A stretch of DNA of 64,000 nucleotides from contig OZ022511.1 in assembly GCA_963989385.1 (NCBI GenBank), forward strand, positions 7,006,001 through 7,070,000, in the 5' to 3' direction. The stretch is from Ctena decussata. Lineage: Eukaryota; Mollusca; Bivalvia; Lucinida; Lucinidae. A model generated the notes under the pieces. It made no database searches, was not told where the DNA came from, and worked only from the letters and a program-made list of their open reading frames with translations. Positions within the stretch are counted from its first letter, which is position 1. Each line of letters opens with the position of its first letter. Positions 38,901-45,172 of the stretch are shown here, piece by piece. The position numbers and the translations under genes were made by a program.

Positions 38901-41900
38901 CTTGAGACCACGCCCTCTCTCCTGTCACCAAAGGCAGCATAGGTCTGAAACTGGGCATGTTCAGGTGCTGAAATGAACAAATAAACAGAAAATGCCAAAC
39001 GCAGAAAGTGGCTTAAAAAGCAAAATCTGTTAAAGAACAATTCTTGACGGACAGAATTGATGCCAGTAGGTGCAAGTTGTGGATCTGTTTCCTTGAGTCC
39101 TTTCAGAAGGTACATTGTTATGAGAATCAGCCTCAATCAGGAAAACAACAATATTCTTAGTATGGTTTTAATGCAGACTTAACAAGCAAAACAGTCATTT
39201 GCACTTCAAGTAAAAGCCAAGTGAAATTGTCTTACAATATTATGTACATCATGATGGTTTGTTCAGACATGCTACTTCTTTAAGAAGGGAAAACCCAATC
39301 TTACAAGACCTATATGGGGTCTTTTGGAAAAGGAAAAAAAAAACATCTAGCAGTGTTGATTTCTTACAGTAGTTTCTCTTCTGCATGTCTGTTTTCAGGT
39401 TATACATATACTGTAATTGTACAGAGACAATAACTACAGAAAGAAGAGTGTTGCACTGTTGCTAAGATCTTTTGTTGGTCAAAGTGAGGATTTATTATTG
39501 CTGTAATATACCATAAAAATCTGGCTATAAGACAGGGTTATTTTCCCTCTAAAATTGACCCAAATATCTTGTATTAGTATTGTGAAAACCTGCTATCAGA
39601 TGTTTTTTCTCTGGCAGAACAATCCCCAAAATCTAGATCCATCTTATATGAAAGATCCAGTACTGCCTGCACTTGCTCAGCTTTGTGAAGCCACAAAATT
39701 ATTCATGTGATCGTAAATGTGGAAGTTCATATATTTCAAACACAGACCTGATGCTAACTCTGTCTCGACTTCTGGCACACAGCCCCTGAAAAAAGAAGAT
39801 TTAATGACAGTATTTATTATGTGACAAGTTTTGGTGCCAATGAACAATCACTTTTCAACCAGGCCCCATTTGAAGTAAATTGAACTTGCAGAGGCCACCA
39901 ACTCATTATTTTTAAATAGTGTAGATATATAAACATGATGAAATTTAGATTTTGGGCCACAGTCCCCATATAATAATTTAAGACAATTTATACTTGCATT
40001 TTGGTGAAAACTTTTTAAAAAAGTTTTCACCAAAATACATGTACAAATTGTTTGAAGGGTAAGTCACAAGAAAGAAACTTTTACCGACTCAATCAGTTTG
40101 ATCATATTTTAGGACGAATACATTAACAGTATAAAGAATAATGTGGTGGCCCAAAAGTTAAACAGGCCAAATTTTAGTGGCTCTAATTGTCCACTGGTTT
40201 AAGATCCCATTCATTTGTTATTGCCAAGATAATACTTCGGAGATATCTGATGGCCTGAAACAAAAGCTAGGCGCATCTGGCCACAGGCCTTTTCCAGCAC
40301 TGAATGATCAATTGCTTAGGAGGCCATCACGGAAAAAGACCACCGTAAAAATTTAGCTATAAGATTGGGATTTTTCCCAGCTAAAATAACCCCCTAATAT
40401 CTATGTCTTCCATAGTTCTGTTATAAGATGGGATTTCTCCTCCAAAATAATCCCAAAAAATCTAAATCTGTCTTATAAGATGGGTCTAGACTTTTTAGGT
40501 TGTTTTGGAGGCAGGAAACCTCATCTTATGACTGAATAATTTGGTAGAGACCAAGCCTGCTCTATATAAATTGTTAATTTAGCATTAAGTCAATTAATAG
40601 GCATGTTCTTCCCAAATCTAGGGACCCAGCCTGGAATTTCGAGGTCATGACTGACTGGGCCCTGTCTTTATCCCTGGTCACTACCACAATTCCTTACTTG
40701 ATCTCAGATTCCACTGCCTTTTCAGTGGTGACATCTTCCTCTGCACTGTAGTCAAGAATTGACTTCACTCCAAACTGGCGATTCTTTTTGATAAGTGGTC
40801 TAATAGCAATCTGATCCTCTCCGGCTACAAAGTGCCCATAGAATGTACTTCTCATGAGACCATTGAATAAACTCTTGGGCAGAACCTTCCTACTCCAGTT
40901 TAACAGCTGTTGAAACAGATTATGACAATTTGTAGTATACAGGTACATAAACAGTTTCATATAAAAGCCACTTCCCTGGTACGTTAACATAATGTATTAT
41001 CATAAAGCTGCAGCACAGCCCATGTCAGATGGGAGTAGCTGTTGCAAGCCATGATGGGAGCCTTCGGTCATGAGCTTACAGCAACTTCAAAATAACAGTG
41101 TACAGGATAGCTTGCCTGCAGTGCCTTGCCCATCACATAAAGAACTTTGACGTAAAACTTTAAAGTGTGACGCAAACGCCAATGTCCAAGTGACAACAAT
41201 AGCTCTCTGTACTTTCGTACAGGCAAGCTAAAAACCATCTTAAGTATAGCCAGGCAACAAAGACCTGTATGAAACTAGTTATATTATGTCTGTGGTAGCT
41301 GTGGCCTAGACAGGCATTCTTACATTCCTCTTATAGCAGACATGTCAAAGTATAGATCATAAAAAGTACAGTTCATTGGAAAATGCAGGGGTGACTGGTA
41401 GGGACTAGGGACACTTCTGTTGCTTTAAATTTCAAATTTATGAAAATTCTTTTGACCAGAATCCAGTGTTGGATATTTTACTTATCTATAACTGTAGAGT
41501 ATATGCACAGGTACCTTTTAAAAGCCATGAATGTTACATATTTTTATCAAAATTTTCATAACAAAATCAAATTTTAAAAACTTCAATACACTGTTTAGAG
41601 ACGAAAAACAATCTTACCACTTTATTATTGTCCACTAGAAAAGACCAGGAGCAAAGTTTCAACACAAACCATGCTCTAAACAGTTGAAAGTTTGTCTTGC
41701 TTCTGTAAGCCTCAGAACAACTGGAGAAAGTCAGGTCAATGTCTGGATGCCCATCAGAACTTTTTGTTTCAACAGAAGTTTCGTTTTTATGTGATAGACC
41801 ATTAAGAACCACTGTGGATTTAAAGTTTTGTTGAGCATGAAACTGTTGATCTATTTGTTTTTCACACAGACGCAAAGACTTTTTCTTGACTTGTCGGAAA

Positions 41901-41914
41901 ATTCTGAAAGCCAT
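11757..41914 (-). CDS. PRODH: Proline dehydrogenase, mitochondrial; complete 13-exon gene
   Basis: PRODH is the FAD-dependent mitochondrial inner-membrane enzyme that oxidises L-proline to pyrroline-5-carboxylate, the first step of proline catabolism. I joined 13 exons (minus strand): 41914-41618, 40906-40698, 39785-39748, 38967-38821, 37661-37597, 33197-33010, 32509-32428, 31010-30918, 26594-26448, 16397-16302, 15032-14848, 14112-14024, 11977-11757. All have AG/GT borders and matching phases. The sum is 1857 nt, or 618 residues plus TAG; the human enzyme is about 600. Residues 1-20 are basic, as in a mitochondrial presequence. The barrel follows in family order: [62 protein letters not shown] and YLSRR (Arg570-Arg571, the proline-carboxylate-binding pair by analogy with PutA). 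No frameshift or premature stop is seen. Identification is by recalled family motifs; exon joins are inferred. Confidence 0.95.
12030..12180. mobile_element. S-like foldback, degraded
   Basis: TTTTATTTCTCAACAAGAAC, GTTGTGACCCC and AACTATCCCTAAATTATCTC are words of the 54133/58085/63598 family, with a weak stem. It is in PRODH intron 12. Confidence 0.5.
12230..12467. mobile_element. P-family palindromic MITE (PRODH intron 12)
   Basis: Ends are TGAGCCGTGACACGA and TCATGTCGCGGCTCA, flanked by TATA on both sides. The full arms and central GGTA..AAGCTACC are present. Confidence 0.8.
12530..12680. mobile_element. Q-family MITE, partial
   Basis: It retains GAGCCAATTCTTTCCTTCAA, AGTCGACCACCATTGAAAAG and GAAAATG...TTGCTTCCCC-type words. 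Confidence 0.5.
13040..13130 (-). repeat. LINE 3' end fragment
   Basis: CACCAGGACCTGTCATCAG and GAAGCTAGTCCCTAGC match the 3' UTR of the LINE at 20274-21036, reading on the minus strand and ending ATTTCTGATTTC. It is 5' truncated before any coding part. Confidence 0.6.
13221..13490 (-). mobile_element. tRNA-derived SINE (PRODH intron 12)
   Basis: Read on the minus strand it starts with a tRNA-like head: A box (GTCAAGTGGTTAGAGATGC) and B box (GAGTTTGAATCC). A body of about 190 bp follows. Confidence 0.55.
13496..13733. mobile_element. P-family palindromic MITE (PRODH intron 12)
   Basis: A well preserved copy with ends TGAGCCGCGACACGAG and CTCACGTCGCAGCTCA. The right arm reads GACTGGGCGGATGCCCAGGC. 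Confidence 0.85.
14024..14112 (-). CDS. PRODH: PRODH coding exon 12
   Basis: It encodes residues 516-545 ([13 protein letters not shown], then [17 protein letters not shown]). It has no long open frame of its own and was found by looking for the [10 protein letters not shown] motif between exons 11 and 13. The acceptor is TTTACTGCAG and the donor CTAG|GTAGGT. Confidence 0.94.
14213..14320. mobile_element. U-family long perfect hairpin
   Basis: Arms CTCAAACTCAAAATAAAGCA and TGCTTTATTTTGAGTTTGAG enclose CTGATTGGCT...GAGCATGTGCTC...AGCCAATCAG. The second copy is at 53316-53415. It is in PRODH intron 11. Confidence 0.8.
14848..15032 (-). CDS. PRODH: PRODH coding exon 11
   Basis: It encodes residues 455-515 with [19 protein letters not shown] and [16 protein letters not shown], both diagnostic of PRODH. 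The acceptor is ATATTCCAG and the donor GAA|GTAAGT, phase 2. Confidence 0.96.
15483..15735. mobile_element. Q-family MITE (PRODH intron 10)
   Basis: GGGAAACAACTTGTGTTTC on the left, ACTTCTTTCCTTATAGAATT in the middle and AATGGCTGAGTTGCTTCTCC on the right. Confidence 0.5.
16069..16288. mobile_element. P-family palindromic MITE (PRODH intron 10)
   Basis: Ends are TGAGCCGTGACATGA and TCGTGTCTCGGCTCA. It ends 13 bp from the exon 10 donor, so it sits right beside a splice site. Confidence 0.8.
16302..16397 (-). CDS. PRODH: PRODH coding exon 10
   Basis: It encodes residues 423-454 ([16 protein letters not shown] then [11 protein letters not shown]). The KLVRGAY strand is a PRODH signature. The acceptor is TTTGTAG and the donor CAG|GTAGCA. 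Confidence 0.95.
17688..20038. mobile_element. Array element C, inserted in B
   Basis: The start is AACAAGA, then GGGCC-ATGA-GGCCC. The end is GAGCC-GCT-GGCTC, then AGGTGAGCTAA. About five units of 440 bp carry TGACCTTGACCTCTTGTA, CATATATGGGCATGGCGGCC and TTGGTTCTGGAGAAGAAG. It splits a B unit (GAGAAATGGAC / AAATGCTAGGG). It is close kin of 55524-57672. Confidence 0.8.
20274..21036 (-). mobile_element. 5'-truncated non-LTR retrotransposon (CR1/L2-like RT C-terminus)
   Basis: The coding part (21038-20352) gives 228 residues from the end of an ORF2-type protein: [46 protein letters not shown] and [12 protein letters not shown]. These are typical of the region after the RT catalytic core in CR1/L2-type LINEs. 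The catalytic YADD part is missing. The 3' end is three TTCTGA units. It is flanked by ATGTCA on both sides (20268-20273, 21037-21042), a likely target duplication inside a B unit. The apparent ATG is supplied by the flank, so this is a pseudogene. Confidence 0.85.
22903..24195. mobile_element. Array element with AATGCCCCC ends (PRODH intron 9)
   Basis: The start is AACTAGA, then hairpin ATCAC-TAAA-GGTGAT, then GAATGCCCCCACC. The end is CCCCTCCCCACTTCGTGGCG then GGGGCATAA. The core has about six units of roughly 120 bp (GTGACCTTGACCTTGGA, TTTGTGTGAAGTTACATCAA, AATAAAGGCGCTAGA), then a longer ATGTGTATGTCATTCAAGGG pair. Confidence 0.7.
24408..24510. mobile_element. Q-family MITE, left half
   Basis: AAGGAAGCAACTTTACTATT, GTAGGGGTCTACTCTTAAAG and GAGAAGTAAACAGGAA are family words; the right half is lost. 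Confidence 0.45.
24601..26130. mobile_element. Array element with GTATACCCCCGG ends (PRODH intron 9)
   Basis: The start is AACTAGA, then hairpin GTGAGC-AGGG-GCTCAC, then GTATACCCCCGG. The end is TATACTTTGTATACCGGG then GGTATAATAA. The core has about six units of 156 bp (AAAGGGAATGATAAGCAG, TTTGTACCAAATTTCAAAAT, TTTAATTGGAGAGAAAGAAA). Confidence 0.75.
26266..26370. repeat. Long foldback beside PRODH exon 9
   Basis: Arms ATCTTACAC...TCATTTCATATGAAAT and ATTTCATATGAAATGA...GTGTAAGAT meet around GAAACTCGCCGAAGGCTCG. It starts about 80 bp past the exon 9 donor. Confidence 0.65.
26448..26594 (-). CDS. PRODH: PRODH coding exon 9
   Basis: It encodes residues 374-422. It contains [19 protein letters not shown] and IFNTYQCYL, two of the best conserved PRODH motifs (substrate-pocket strand with the invariant DAE). 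The donor is ACT|GTAAGT. Confidence 0.95.
26658..27547. mobile_element. Tc1/mariner-like MITE in a minisatellite (PRODH intron 8)
   Basis: The 890-bp AT-rich element has near-perfect TIRs (CTGAACGCCAAAAGAAACGC / GCGTTTCTTTTGGCGTTCAG) and TA on each side. No transposase frame is present. Both flanks are units of the 27-bp repeat. Confidence 0.75.
27548..27840. repeat. 27-bp minisatellite
   Basis: About eleven units of ACAATATTGAAGTCTATATA then TACAAAC. Further units lie left of the Tc1-like MITE (26600-26657) and right of the retroposon (28207-28240), so one array was split twice. Confidence 0.8.
27882..28206 (-). mobile_element. 5'-truncated retroposon Y (short copy)
   Basis: It is nearly identical, reversed, to 42596-42918. 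Both share the 3' end CTTTGCATACTTTTTACTT, whereas this copy begins at GGGTGAGGTTGGGCC. A fixed 3' end and variable 5' end indicate target-primed reverse transcription. AAAGT flanks both sides. The overlapping open frames are not credible genes. Confidence 0.65.
28538..30660. mobile_element. Array element D (PRODH intron 8)
   Basis: The start is AACAAGA, then hairpin GGCCC-AAAT-GGGCC, then TCGCTCACCTGGC. The end is GGCCC-TTC-GGGCC, then AGGTGAGCTAA. The core units, 145-340 bp, carry TTTTTAGTAACGGCAGATGG, CGGCCATCTTGGAATGCC and CTGACACAAAATTGGTCCAA. It ends in GACGCACGACGCACG. Confidence 0.8.
30918..31010 (-). CDS. PRODH: PRODH coding exon 8
   Basis: It encodes residues 343-373 ([16 protein letters not shown]...RVNRIAE), matching the family stretch (TG.L.PL...EE). 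It lies between CTGATTGTAG and GTAATA, phase 0 at both ends. Confidence 0.9.
31449..31637. mobile_element. P-family MITE, degraded (PRODH intron 7)
   Basis: The central part with GGGTAGCTAATGGTTTAAGC and GAGACTGGGCTCATGCCCAG remains; the left terminus is lost. Confidence 0.5.
31695..31890. mobile_element. Q-family MITE (PRODH intron 7)
   Basis: GGTATACCTCCATAGTTTTC, AAGGAAAGAATCTGCTCCTA and AGAGTTGTTTCACAAGAAAG are present; the central palindrome is shortened. Confidence 0.5.
31893..32362. mobile_element. P-family MITE split by a hAT-like MITE (PRODH intron 7)
   Basis: Ends are TGAGCTGCAACACGAG and CTAATGTTGCGGCTCT. The copy is interrupted inside GATCAG/CTGGGC by 31956-32182. Confidence 0.7.
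31956..32182. mobile_element. hAT-like MITE
   Basis: The 227-bp insert has inverted ends CAAGGGCGTAGCTA and TAGTTACGCCCCTG, close to the CAGGGGCGTAGC ends common in hAT MITEs. The inner repeats GTGCGTATT also invert. AGCAG lies on both sides; a clean 8-bp duplication is not visible. Confidence 0.6.
32428..32509 (-). CDS. PRODH: PRODH coding exon 7
   Basis: It encodes residues 315-342 ([13 protein letters not shown]...KLLVVPDVT). The acceptor follows a 14-T tract and the donor is ACA|GTAAGT. Confidence 0.92.
32860..33000. mobile_element. Q-family MITE beside PRODH exon 6
   Basis: AGAATTTGCTCCCAGGGGAG centre, GTAGACCCTATGGAGAAGGG and GTTGCTTCCCCTGAAAGC. It ends only about 10 bp from the exon 6 donor. 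Confidence 0.65.
33010..33197 (-). CDS. PRODH: PRODH coding exon 6
   Basis: It encodes residues 253-314: the metazoan-type helical insertion [17 protein letters not shown] through [10 protein letters not shown]. The last part resembles a degenerate EF-hand-like loop (DLTQDG then VDIMDW in exon 7), as in animal PRODH. The true start is CTA CAA just after TTTGTTAG, not the internal ATG at 33191. Confidence 0.9.
33224..33393. mobile_element. Small pogo-like MITE
   Basis: Inverted ends CAGTCAACCCTC and GAGGGTCAACTG; TA follows the right end. The 170-bp body carries no gene. It lies just upstream (minus strand) of the exon 6 acceptor. Confidence 0.55.
33587..33823. mobile_element. P-family MITE (PRODH intron 5)
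   Basis: Ends are TGAGCCATGACAC and TCATGTCCCGGCTCA. A diverged copy of the GTGGCATG subtype, in which the arm reads CAAAGTGGCATG rather than GTGGTTGTGC. Confidence 0.7.
33842..34138. mobile_element. Q-family MITE with a 70-bp perfect hairpin
   Basis: A stem CTATTTTTCCACAAGGGAAC...AAGTGACTTCCTGTT is followed after GAGC by its exact reverse (33890-33975). The Q right arm then follows to CCTGAAAGTGTTTCATTGAT. Confidence 0.65.
34201..36557. mobile_element. 2357-bp TIR element of unassigned superfamily (PRODH intron 5)
   Basis: TIRs of about 30 bp start GGGCATGTT, then A8-9 and ATGTGACC. Direct ATGA copies (34197-34200, 36558-36561) flank it. The target appears to be a SINE tail (ACAAGTGTATGATATACC), which reads on across the insertion. 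Inside, CAGGAGTGTAAC occurs six times in two orientations (34382, 34775, 34937, 35996; reversed about 35288, 35829). No transposase frame remains. Two overlapping minus-strand frames (34834-34522) might be decayed coding sequence. A 4-bp duplication would fit several superfamilies. Confidence 0.7.
36588..36697 (-). mobile_element. tRNA-like SINE fragment
   Basis: GTGTGGGATCCAACTAGAGT, CTCGCTATAACAGCTGGCTT and ACAAGTGTATGATATACC match the units at 6101-6686 at lower identity. Confidence 0.45.
36962..37199. mobile_element. P-family MITE (PRODH intron 5)
   Basis: An almost intact copy with ends TGAGCCGCGACACGA and TCGTGTCGTGGCTCA, and ATA/TATA flanks. Confidence 0.85.
37420..37570. mobile_element. 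S-like foldback overlapping the PRODH exon 5 donor side
   Basis: Inverted arms AAGAAGGGGTAACAGGGATA and TATCTCTGTTACCCATTCTT surround GTGACCCCTCGAGGGGTCGA. It ends about 30 bp from exon 5. Confidence 0.65.
37597..37661 (-). CDS. PRODH: PRODH coding exon 5
   Basis: It encodes residues 231-252 with the highly conserved [14 protein letters not shown] strand. The lysine corresponds to an FAD/substrate-site lysine of the PutA/PRODH barrel (family knowledge). The acceptor is TTTTTCCAG and the donor TTG|GTAGGT. Confidence 0.93.
37800..37935. mobile_element. S-like foldback, half degraded
   Basis: TTTTATTTCTCAAAGAAAAC, ATATGTTGCGTCAGCGAGG and GGTCACAATATGTTTTTTAT form imperfect arms. Confidence 0.45.
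37940..38145 (+). mobile_element. SINE-like repeat
   Basis: GGGCCTACTGTGCTTGCAGT and the tail GACAGTTAAACCCCAAATAA then CCAACCAGCC resemble common molluscan SINE bodies and tails. No clear A or B box is seen. Confidence 0.4.
38320..38542. mobile_element. T-family foldback MITE (PRODH intron 4)
   Basis: Ends GGGGCCGTATTCATGAAATG and TTTATGAATACGGCCCC; arms meet at GGAACAGTCTTTTAAGACTG. It lacks the extra tandem block of the copy at 5205. Confidence 0.8.
38821..38967 (-). CDS. PRODH: PRODH coding exon 4
   Basis: It encodes residues 182-230, including the [19 protein letters not shown] block, which matches the family pattern FGDRR.GV.S.RTYFY. The acceptor is TTCATTTCAG; the donor TCAG|GTTGGT leaves phase 1, which fits exon 5. 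Confidence 0.92.
39520..39660. repeat. TATAAGATGGG-family repeat
   Basis: ACCATAAAAATCTGGCTATA and AATCCCCAAAATCTAGATCC are shared with 40340-40545 and 10990-11215. It is in PRODH intron 3. Confidence 0.45.
39748..39785 (-). CDS. PRODH: PRODH coding exon 3 (38-nt microexon)
   Basis: This very short exon (residues 169-181, [12 protein letters not shown]) lies between TTTTTTCAG and GTCTGT. It is the only piece I found that restores frame between exons 2 and 4. The encoded stretch is an acidic, poorly conserved linker, so support is from phase and splice sites rather than homology. Confidence 0.75.
40340..40545. repeat. TATAAGATGGG-family repeat
   Basis: ACCGTAAAAATTTAGCTATA then repeated TATAAGATGGGATTTCTCC-type words. 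It is in PRODH intron 2. Confidence 0.5.
40698..40906 (-). CDS. PRODH: PRODH coding exon 2
   Basis: It encodes residues 100-168 and two bases of codon 169. It carries the conserved [14 protein letters not shown] and [13 protein letters not shown] segments. The acceptor is TTTCAACAG and the donor is ATCAA|GTAAGG. Confidence 0.93.
41092..41236. mobile_element. Short Helentron-like element (coreless type), diverged
   Basis: ATAGCTTGCCTGCAGTGCC on the left and CTGTAC-TTTC-GTACAG then GCAAGCTAAAA on the right. The middle CTTGCCCATCACATAAAGAA matches 62005-62171. It is in the region between PRODH exons 1 and 2. Confidence 0.6.
41618..41914 (-). CDS. PRODH: PRODH coding exon 1
   Basis: It encodes residues 1-99. 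The first ATG opens a basic N-terminus ([12 protein letters not shown]) suited to mitochondrial import. Family similarity starts near residue 60 ([12 protein letters not shown]...[13 protein letters not shown]). The donor is GTG|GTAAGA, phase 0. Confidence 0.9.
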
Positions 41915-41977
41915 TTGCTAATAGGCGTCTGTCAAATCTGGCGGGAGAAGGGCAGCAACTCTATCTGAAAAATAAAA

Positions 41978-42025
41978 ACTGCAACTGCAATTTTATCAAA
42001 CCGAATAACTGCAACTGCAATTTTC
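41978..42025 (-). promoter_or_regulatory. 18-bp direct repeat upstream of PRODH start
   Basis: The plus-strand word AACTGCAACTGCAATTTT occurs exactly at 41978-41995 and 42008-42025, a 30-bp spacing, 64-111 bp upstream of the PRODH ATG. It may lie in the promoter or 5' UTR. A regulatory role is inferred only from position and repetition. Confidence 0.3.
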
Positions 42026-42124
42026 TTGCATAGTATTTCCGATTCCCGACTTCGACATGAGGTAAAGGCATTCGGTTTTTCGCGGACTGACTTCATGAAT
42101 GAATTTCATTTTTCTTATGTTTAT

Positions 42125-43025
42125 CACACCGGGTAGGCGGCAATCGAAAACGCTCTAAACAATCGATTGACACGGATCAAAAACAGCGTTTTCGATTGCA
42201 ACTCGATTGCAAAACAGCGTTTTCGAAATTGCAGCGTATTCGATTGCAACTCGATTGCAAAGACCGGGGGATCGGTCGTCAGACTCTATGATGGCCCCGA
42301 CCTAAAGCTATATATTTTAGTTGGTTGGGACCGGAGCCTTTTTGTCTGTTGCTTGGTCCATCGGGGCTCAACTGGTGACCTTCTTTTGCTTCAGATTTCC
42401 AGTGGGGTTGTTTGGCAGGACAGGGATCTCCACCTGTCAGACGGCCCGTTGTATCTGTTGAGTCCTCGTCTTTGCTTCTTCATGGTGTTGAAATTTGATT
42501 TATGTGTTTACCGTGAAGATTCATTGACGAGTTAGAGGGTTATCATGCGAACCGAACAACCAACTAAATGTTTTGTACCACTTCAGAAACTGAGGGTGAG
42601 GTTGGGCCTGTAAAATCGATTTAAGCCCCCCAGTAATTCATTACTGACCGTTCCAAGGCGGTAGTTCTGTTGTGGTTCTTTGTTGCCTGTTTTTGGTGTC
42701 AGAGTTTCTGTGATGTTTTACCTTATGTATGTTATTATTATTTTTGGTTCGGTTTGGGTTGCTGAGTGGCCACCTTTTGGGAACAAGCTGCTCACTCGGT
42801 TGGCCATATGTTCTCTGTATCTTCATTATTTGTAATCTTAGTTGTTTCCAACTATGGTTTGAGGGCTGGATTTGGATTTTGATTGTTTCAGTTCCTGGTC
42901 TTTGCATACTTTTTACTTCAATTGCAAATTGGCGACAATTTGCAATCGAAAACGCTGTTTTTAACTGTTTTGGATCCGCGTTCGTCGATTGCATGAGCGT
43001 TTTCGATTGCTGCCTACCCGGTGTG
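42125..43025. mobile_element. X-family MITE (CACACCGGG ends) carrying retroposon Y
   Basis: Ends CACACCGGGTAGGCGGCAAT and ATTGCTGCCTACCCGGTGTG. Without the 42262-42920 insert it resembles the solo copy at 46372-46542, with a partly duplicated left arm (TTTTCGATTGCAACTCGATT occurs twice). It lies about 210 bp upstream of the PRODH ATG. Confidence 0.75.
42262..42920 (+). mobile_element. Retroposon Y (long copy)
   Basis: The 659-bp insert is flanked by ATTGCAAA (42254-42261, 42921-42928). It starts GACCGGGGGATCGGTCGTC and ends TTTGCATACTTTTTACTTCA. The last ~325 bp are nearly identical to 27882-28206 reversed. No A/B box pair or RT coding is recognised, so SINE, LINE fragment or other retroposon cannot be decided. 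Confidence 0.65.
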
Positions 43026-43180
43026 TCTATCGAAGTATAAACTACATTGGGTCGCTAACAAAGTTTACATGAACCCCGAATAAACTACATTGGGTCGCGT
43101 GCAAAGTAAGTGAACCCCAAAAGGGTTCATGTAAACTTTGCTAGCGACCCAATGTAGTTTATACTTCGATAAACACCAGA
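43026..43180. repeat. Foldback with tandem left arm
   Basis: TATCGAAGTATAAACTACAT...GGGTCGCTA is inverted at 43130-43175. The left side has a second partial unit (AATAAACTACATTGGGTCGC). Confidence 0.65.
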
Positions 43181-43469
43181 AAAATTAAGTTCATTGCTTA
43201 TTTAGGCTACATTCTTTCTATCTATTATTTGACCACACATTTGCGTCTGGGGCTACAGTTGTAGAAGAAAACACATTTATACGCAATTTTTCCACTAAAA
43301 GCGGAACAGCGTCAACGACGTAACAACGACGTCATAACGTCGCCTTCGTCCAATCGGATTGGAAAACCATGGTTTATTTTGACGTCACTTAACGTCGCAT
43401 GAACCGATGTAGATTAGTTATTGAAATGTAAACTACATTACGTTCTAATGGTTTACAATAGGACTTTTC

Positions 43470-45172
43470 AACCAGAGGGCCAATGGCCCTATATCGCTCA
43501 CCTGAGCACTGAGGTTACAGCAACAAAACACCATGCACAACAGCAATAAAAAACACTATTTATGTTGAGGATAATATCACAAACATTTATGCAAAAAAAA
43601 AGCTTTATCCCCCCTTAATGGCTTCTCATCAGAAGATCTTTGGCAAAATAAAAAAAAAAAATAAAAAAAAAAATAATGAAAATTTGGCCTTTCAGCTGCA
43701 ATGGCAACCAATCAAAATCTGGTATTTGGGAAAAATTCATATGGCTGGTAGAGGACTACTCCAGGAACATTTCTGTAAAGCTTTTGTCAAAATATCTGCT
43801 GCAACACAGAAATAAATAGCAAATGTCCACTTTCCCCATTATAAGTCTATGGAAACTTTAAGTTGCCATAGCAACGAATTCACATGGGCAACGATAATAT
43901 AAAACATACTTTAGGTAGAGGCTAATGTTATTAATATGGATGCGAAATATCAGCTTCATCCCCCTCATGGCTTCGTTTTTCCCATTATAAGTCAGTGTAA
44001 ACTATAAGTTGCCATAGCAACCAAAGTTCTTATGGGATTGGAAGAAAAAGAATAAAATTTATGTAGAGGCTACTGTCATCAACACGTTTGCACAATATCA
44101 GCTTCATCCCCAATATAGCTTCAATCCAGATGATTTTTTTTTCAAAAATTTACCCTATATTTTGCCATGGCAACCAATCAAATTCAGCGATTTGGAGAAA
44201 ATTCATATAAATCGTAGAGGACTACTCAAGAAACATTTCTGCAGAAAAATAATCTAAATAACTGCAGTTAGACAGCAAAAATTGCCAAATTTCCATTTTC
44301 CCCATTATAAGTCAATGGAAACTCTTATTTGCCATAGCAACCAAACTGCCGGAGCAATTGCCATGAAAAAACAGTAATTCTATAGAGGCCGGTACTAAGG
44401 TTCTTTCTGTAAAGTTTGAGCTTTATTGGCCACACAGTTTCTGCGGAGATGATTTTTAAATATTTTTCTATTTTAACTATTCGGTTGCAATGGCAACCAG
44501 TCAAATTGCGCAATTTGCATAAATTTAACATGGCTGGTTAAAGATTACTCAAGGTACATTTCTATGAAAGTTTTGTCGAAATATCCGCAGTGGCATAAAT
44601 GCAAATTTTCCATTTTGTCATTATAAGTCAATGGCAACTTTCAGTGCCCATAGCAACGAAACTGCTAGAGCAATTGCCAACAAAAACAGCTTGTGCTAAG
44701 ATCCTTTCTGTGAAGTTTGAGCTTTATTGGTTGCACAGTTTCTGAGAAGATGATTTTTTTCTATTTTTTTCTATTTTTAACCATTCGGTTGCCATGGCAA
44801 CCAGCCAAAATGTGCAATTTACATAAATGTCATGTGGTTAATAGAGAACTACTCAAGGAACATTTCTGTAAAAGTTTTATCAAAATATCTGCAGTGACAT
44901 AGCAATAAATGCAAATTTTCAATTTTTCCCATACAAGTCAATGGAAACTTTAAGTTGCCATAGCAACCAAAGTTCCGAAGCGATTTGGATAAAAAAACAG
45001 TATTATTGGTTCCCCCTGCCTATAGATGCTATATGAAATTTGGTTACAATGGGCCCTGTAGTTTCAGAGGAGATGTCGTTTGAAAATGTTGACGGACGGA
45101 CGGACGACGGACGACGGATGCCTGCCTATACTATAAGCTCACCTGTGAGCCTTCGGCTCAGGTGAGCTAATA
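43470..45172. mobile_element. Array element E
   Basis: The start is AACCAGA, then hairpin GGGCC-AAT-GGCCC, then TCGCTCACCTGAGC. The end is GAGCC-TTC-GGCTC, then AGGTGAGCTAA. Units carry TTGCCATAGCAACCAAA, TCCCCATTATAAGTCAATGG and AGGAACATTTCTGTAAA. It ends in GGACGGACGGACGACGG. Confidence 0.78.

Noticed and set aside
38752..38976. 74-codon plus-strand frame
   Set aside because: Shadow of PRODH exon 4 on the opposite strand.
42641..43040. Hydrophobic frame [13 protein letters not shown]... and its opposite-strand frame, also at 27832-28159
   Set aside because: Same repeat (retroposon Y) in two places; the frames run into unrelated flanks and give no recognisable domain.
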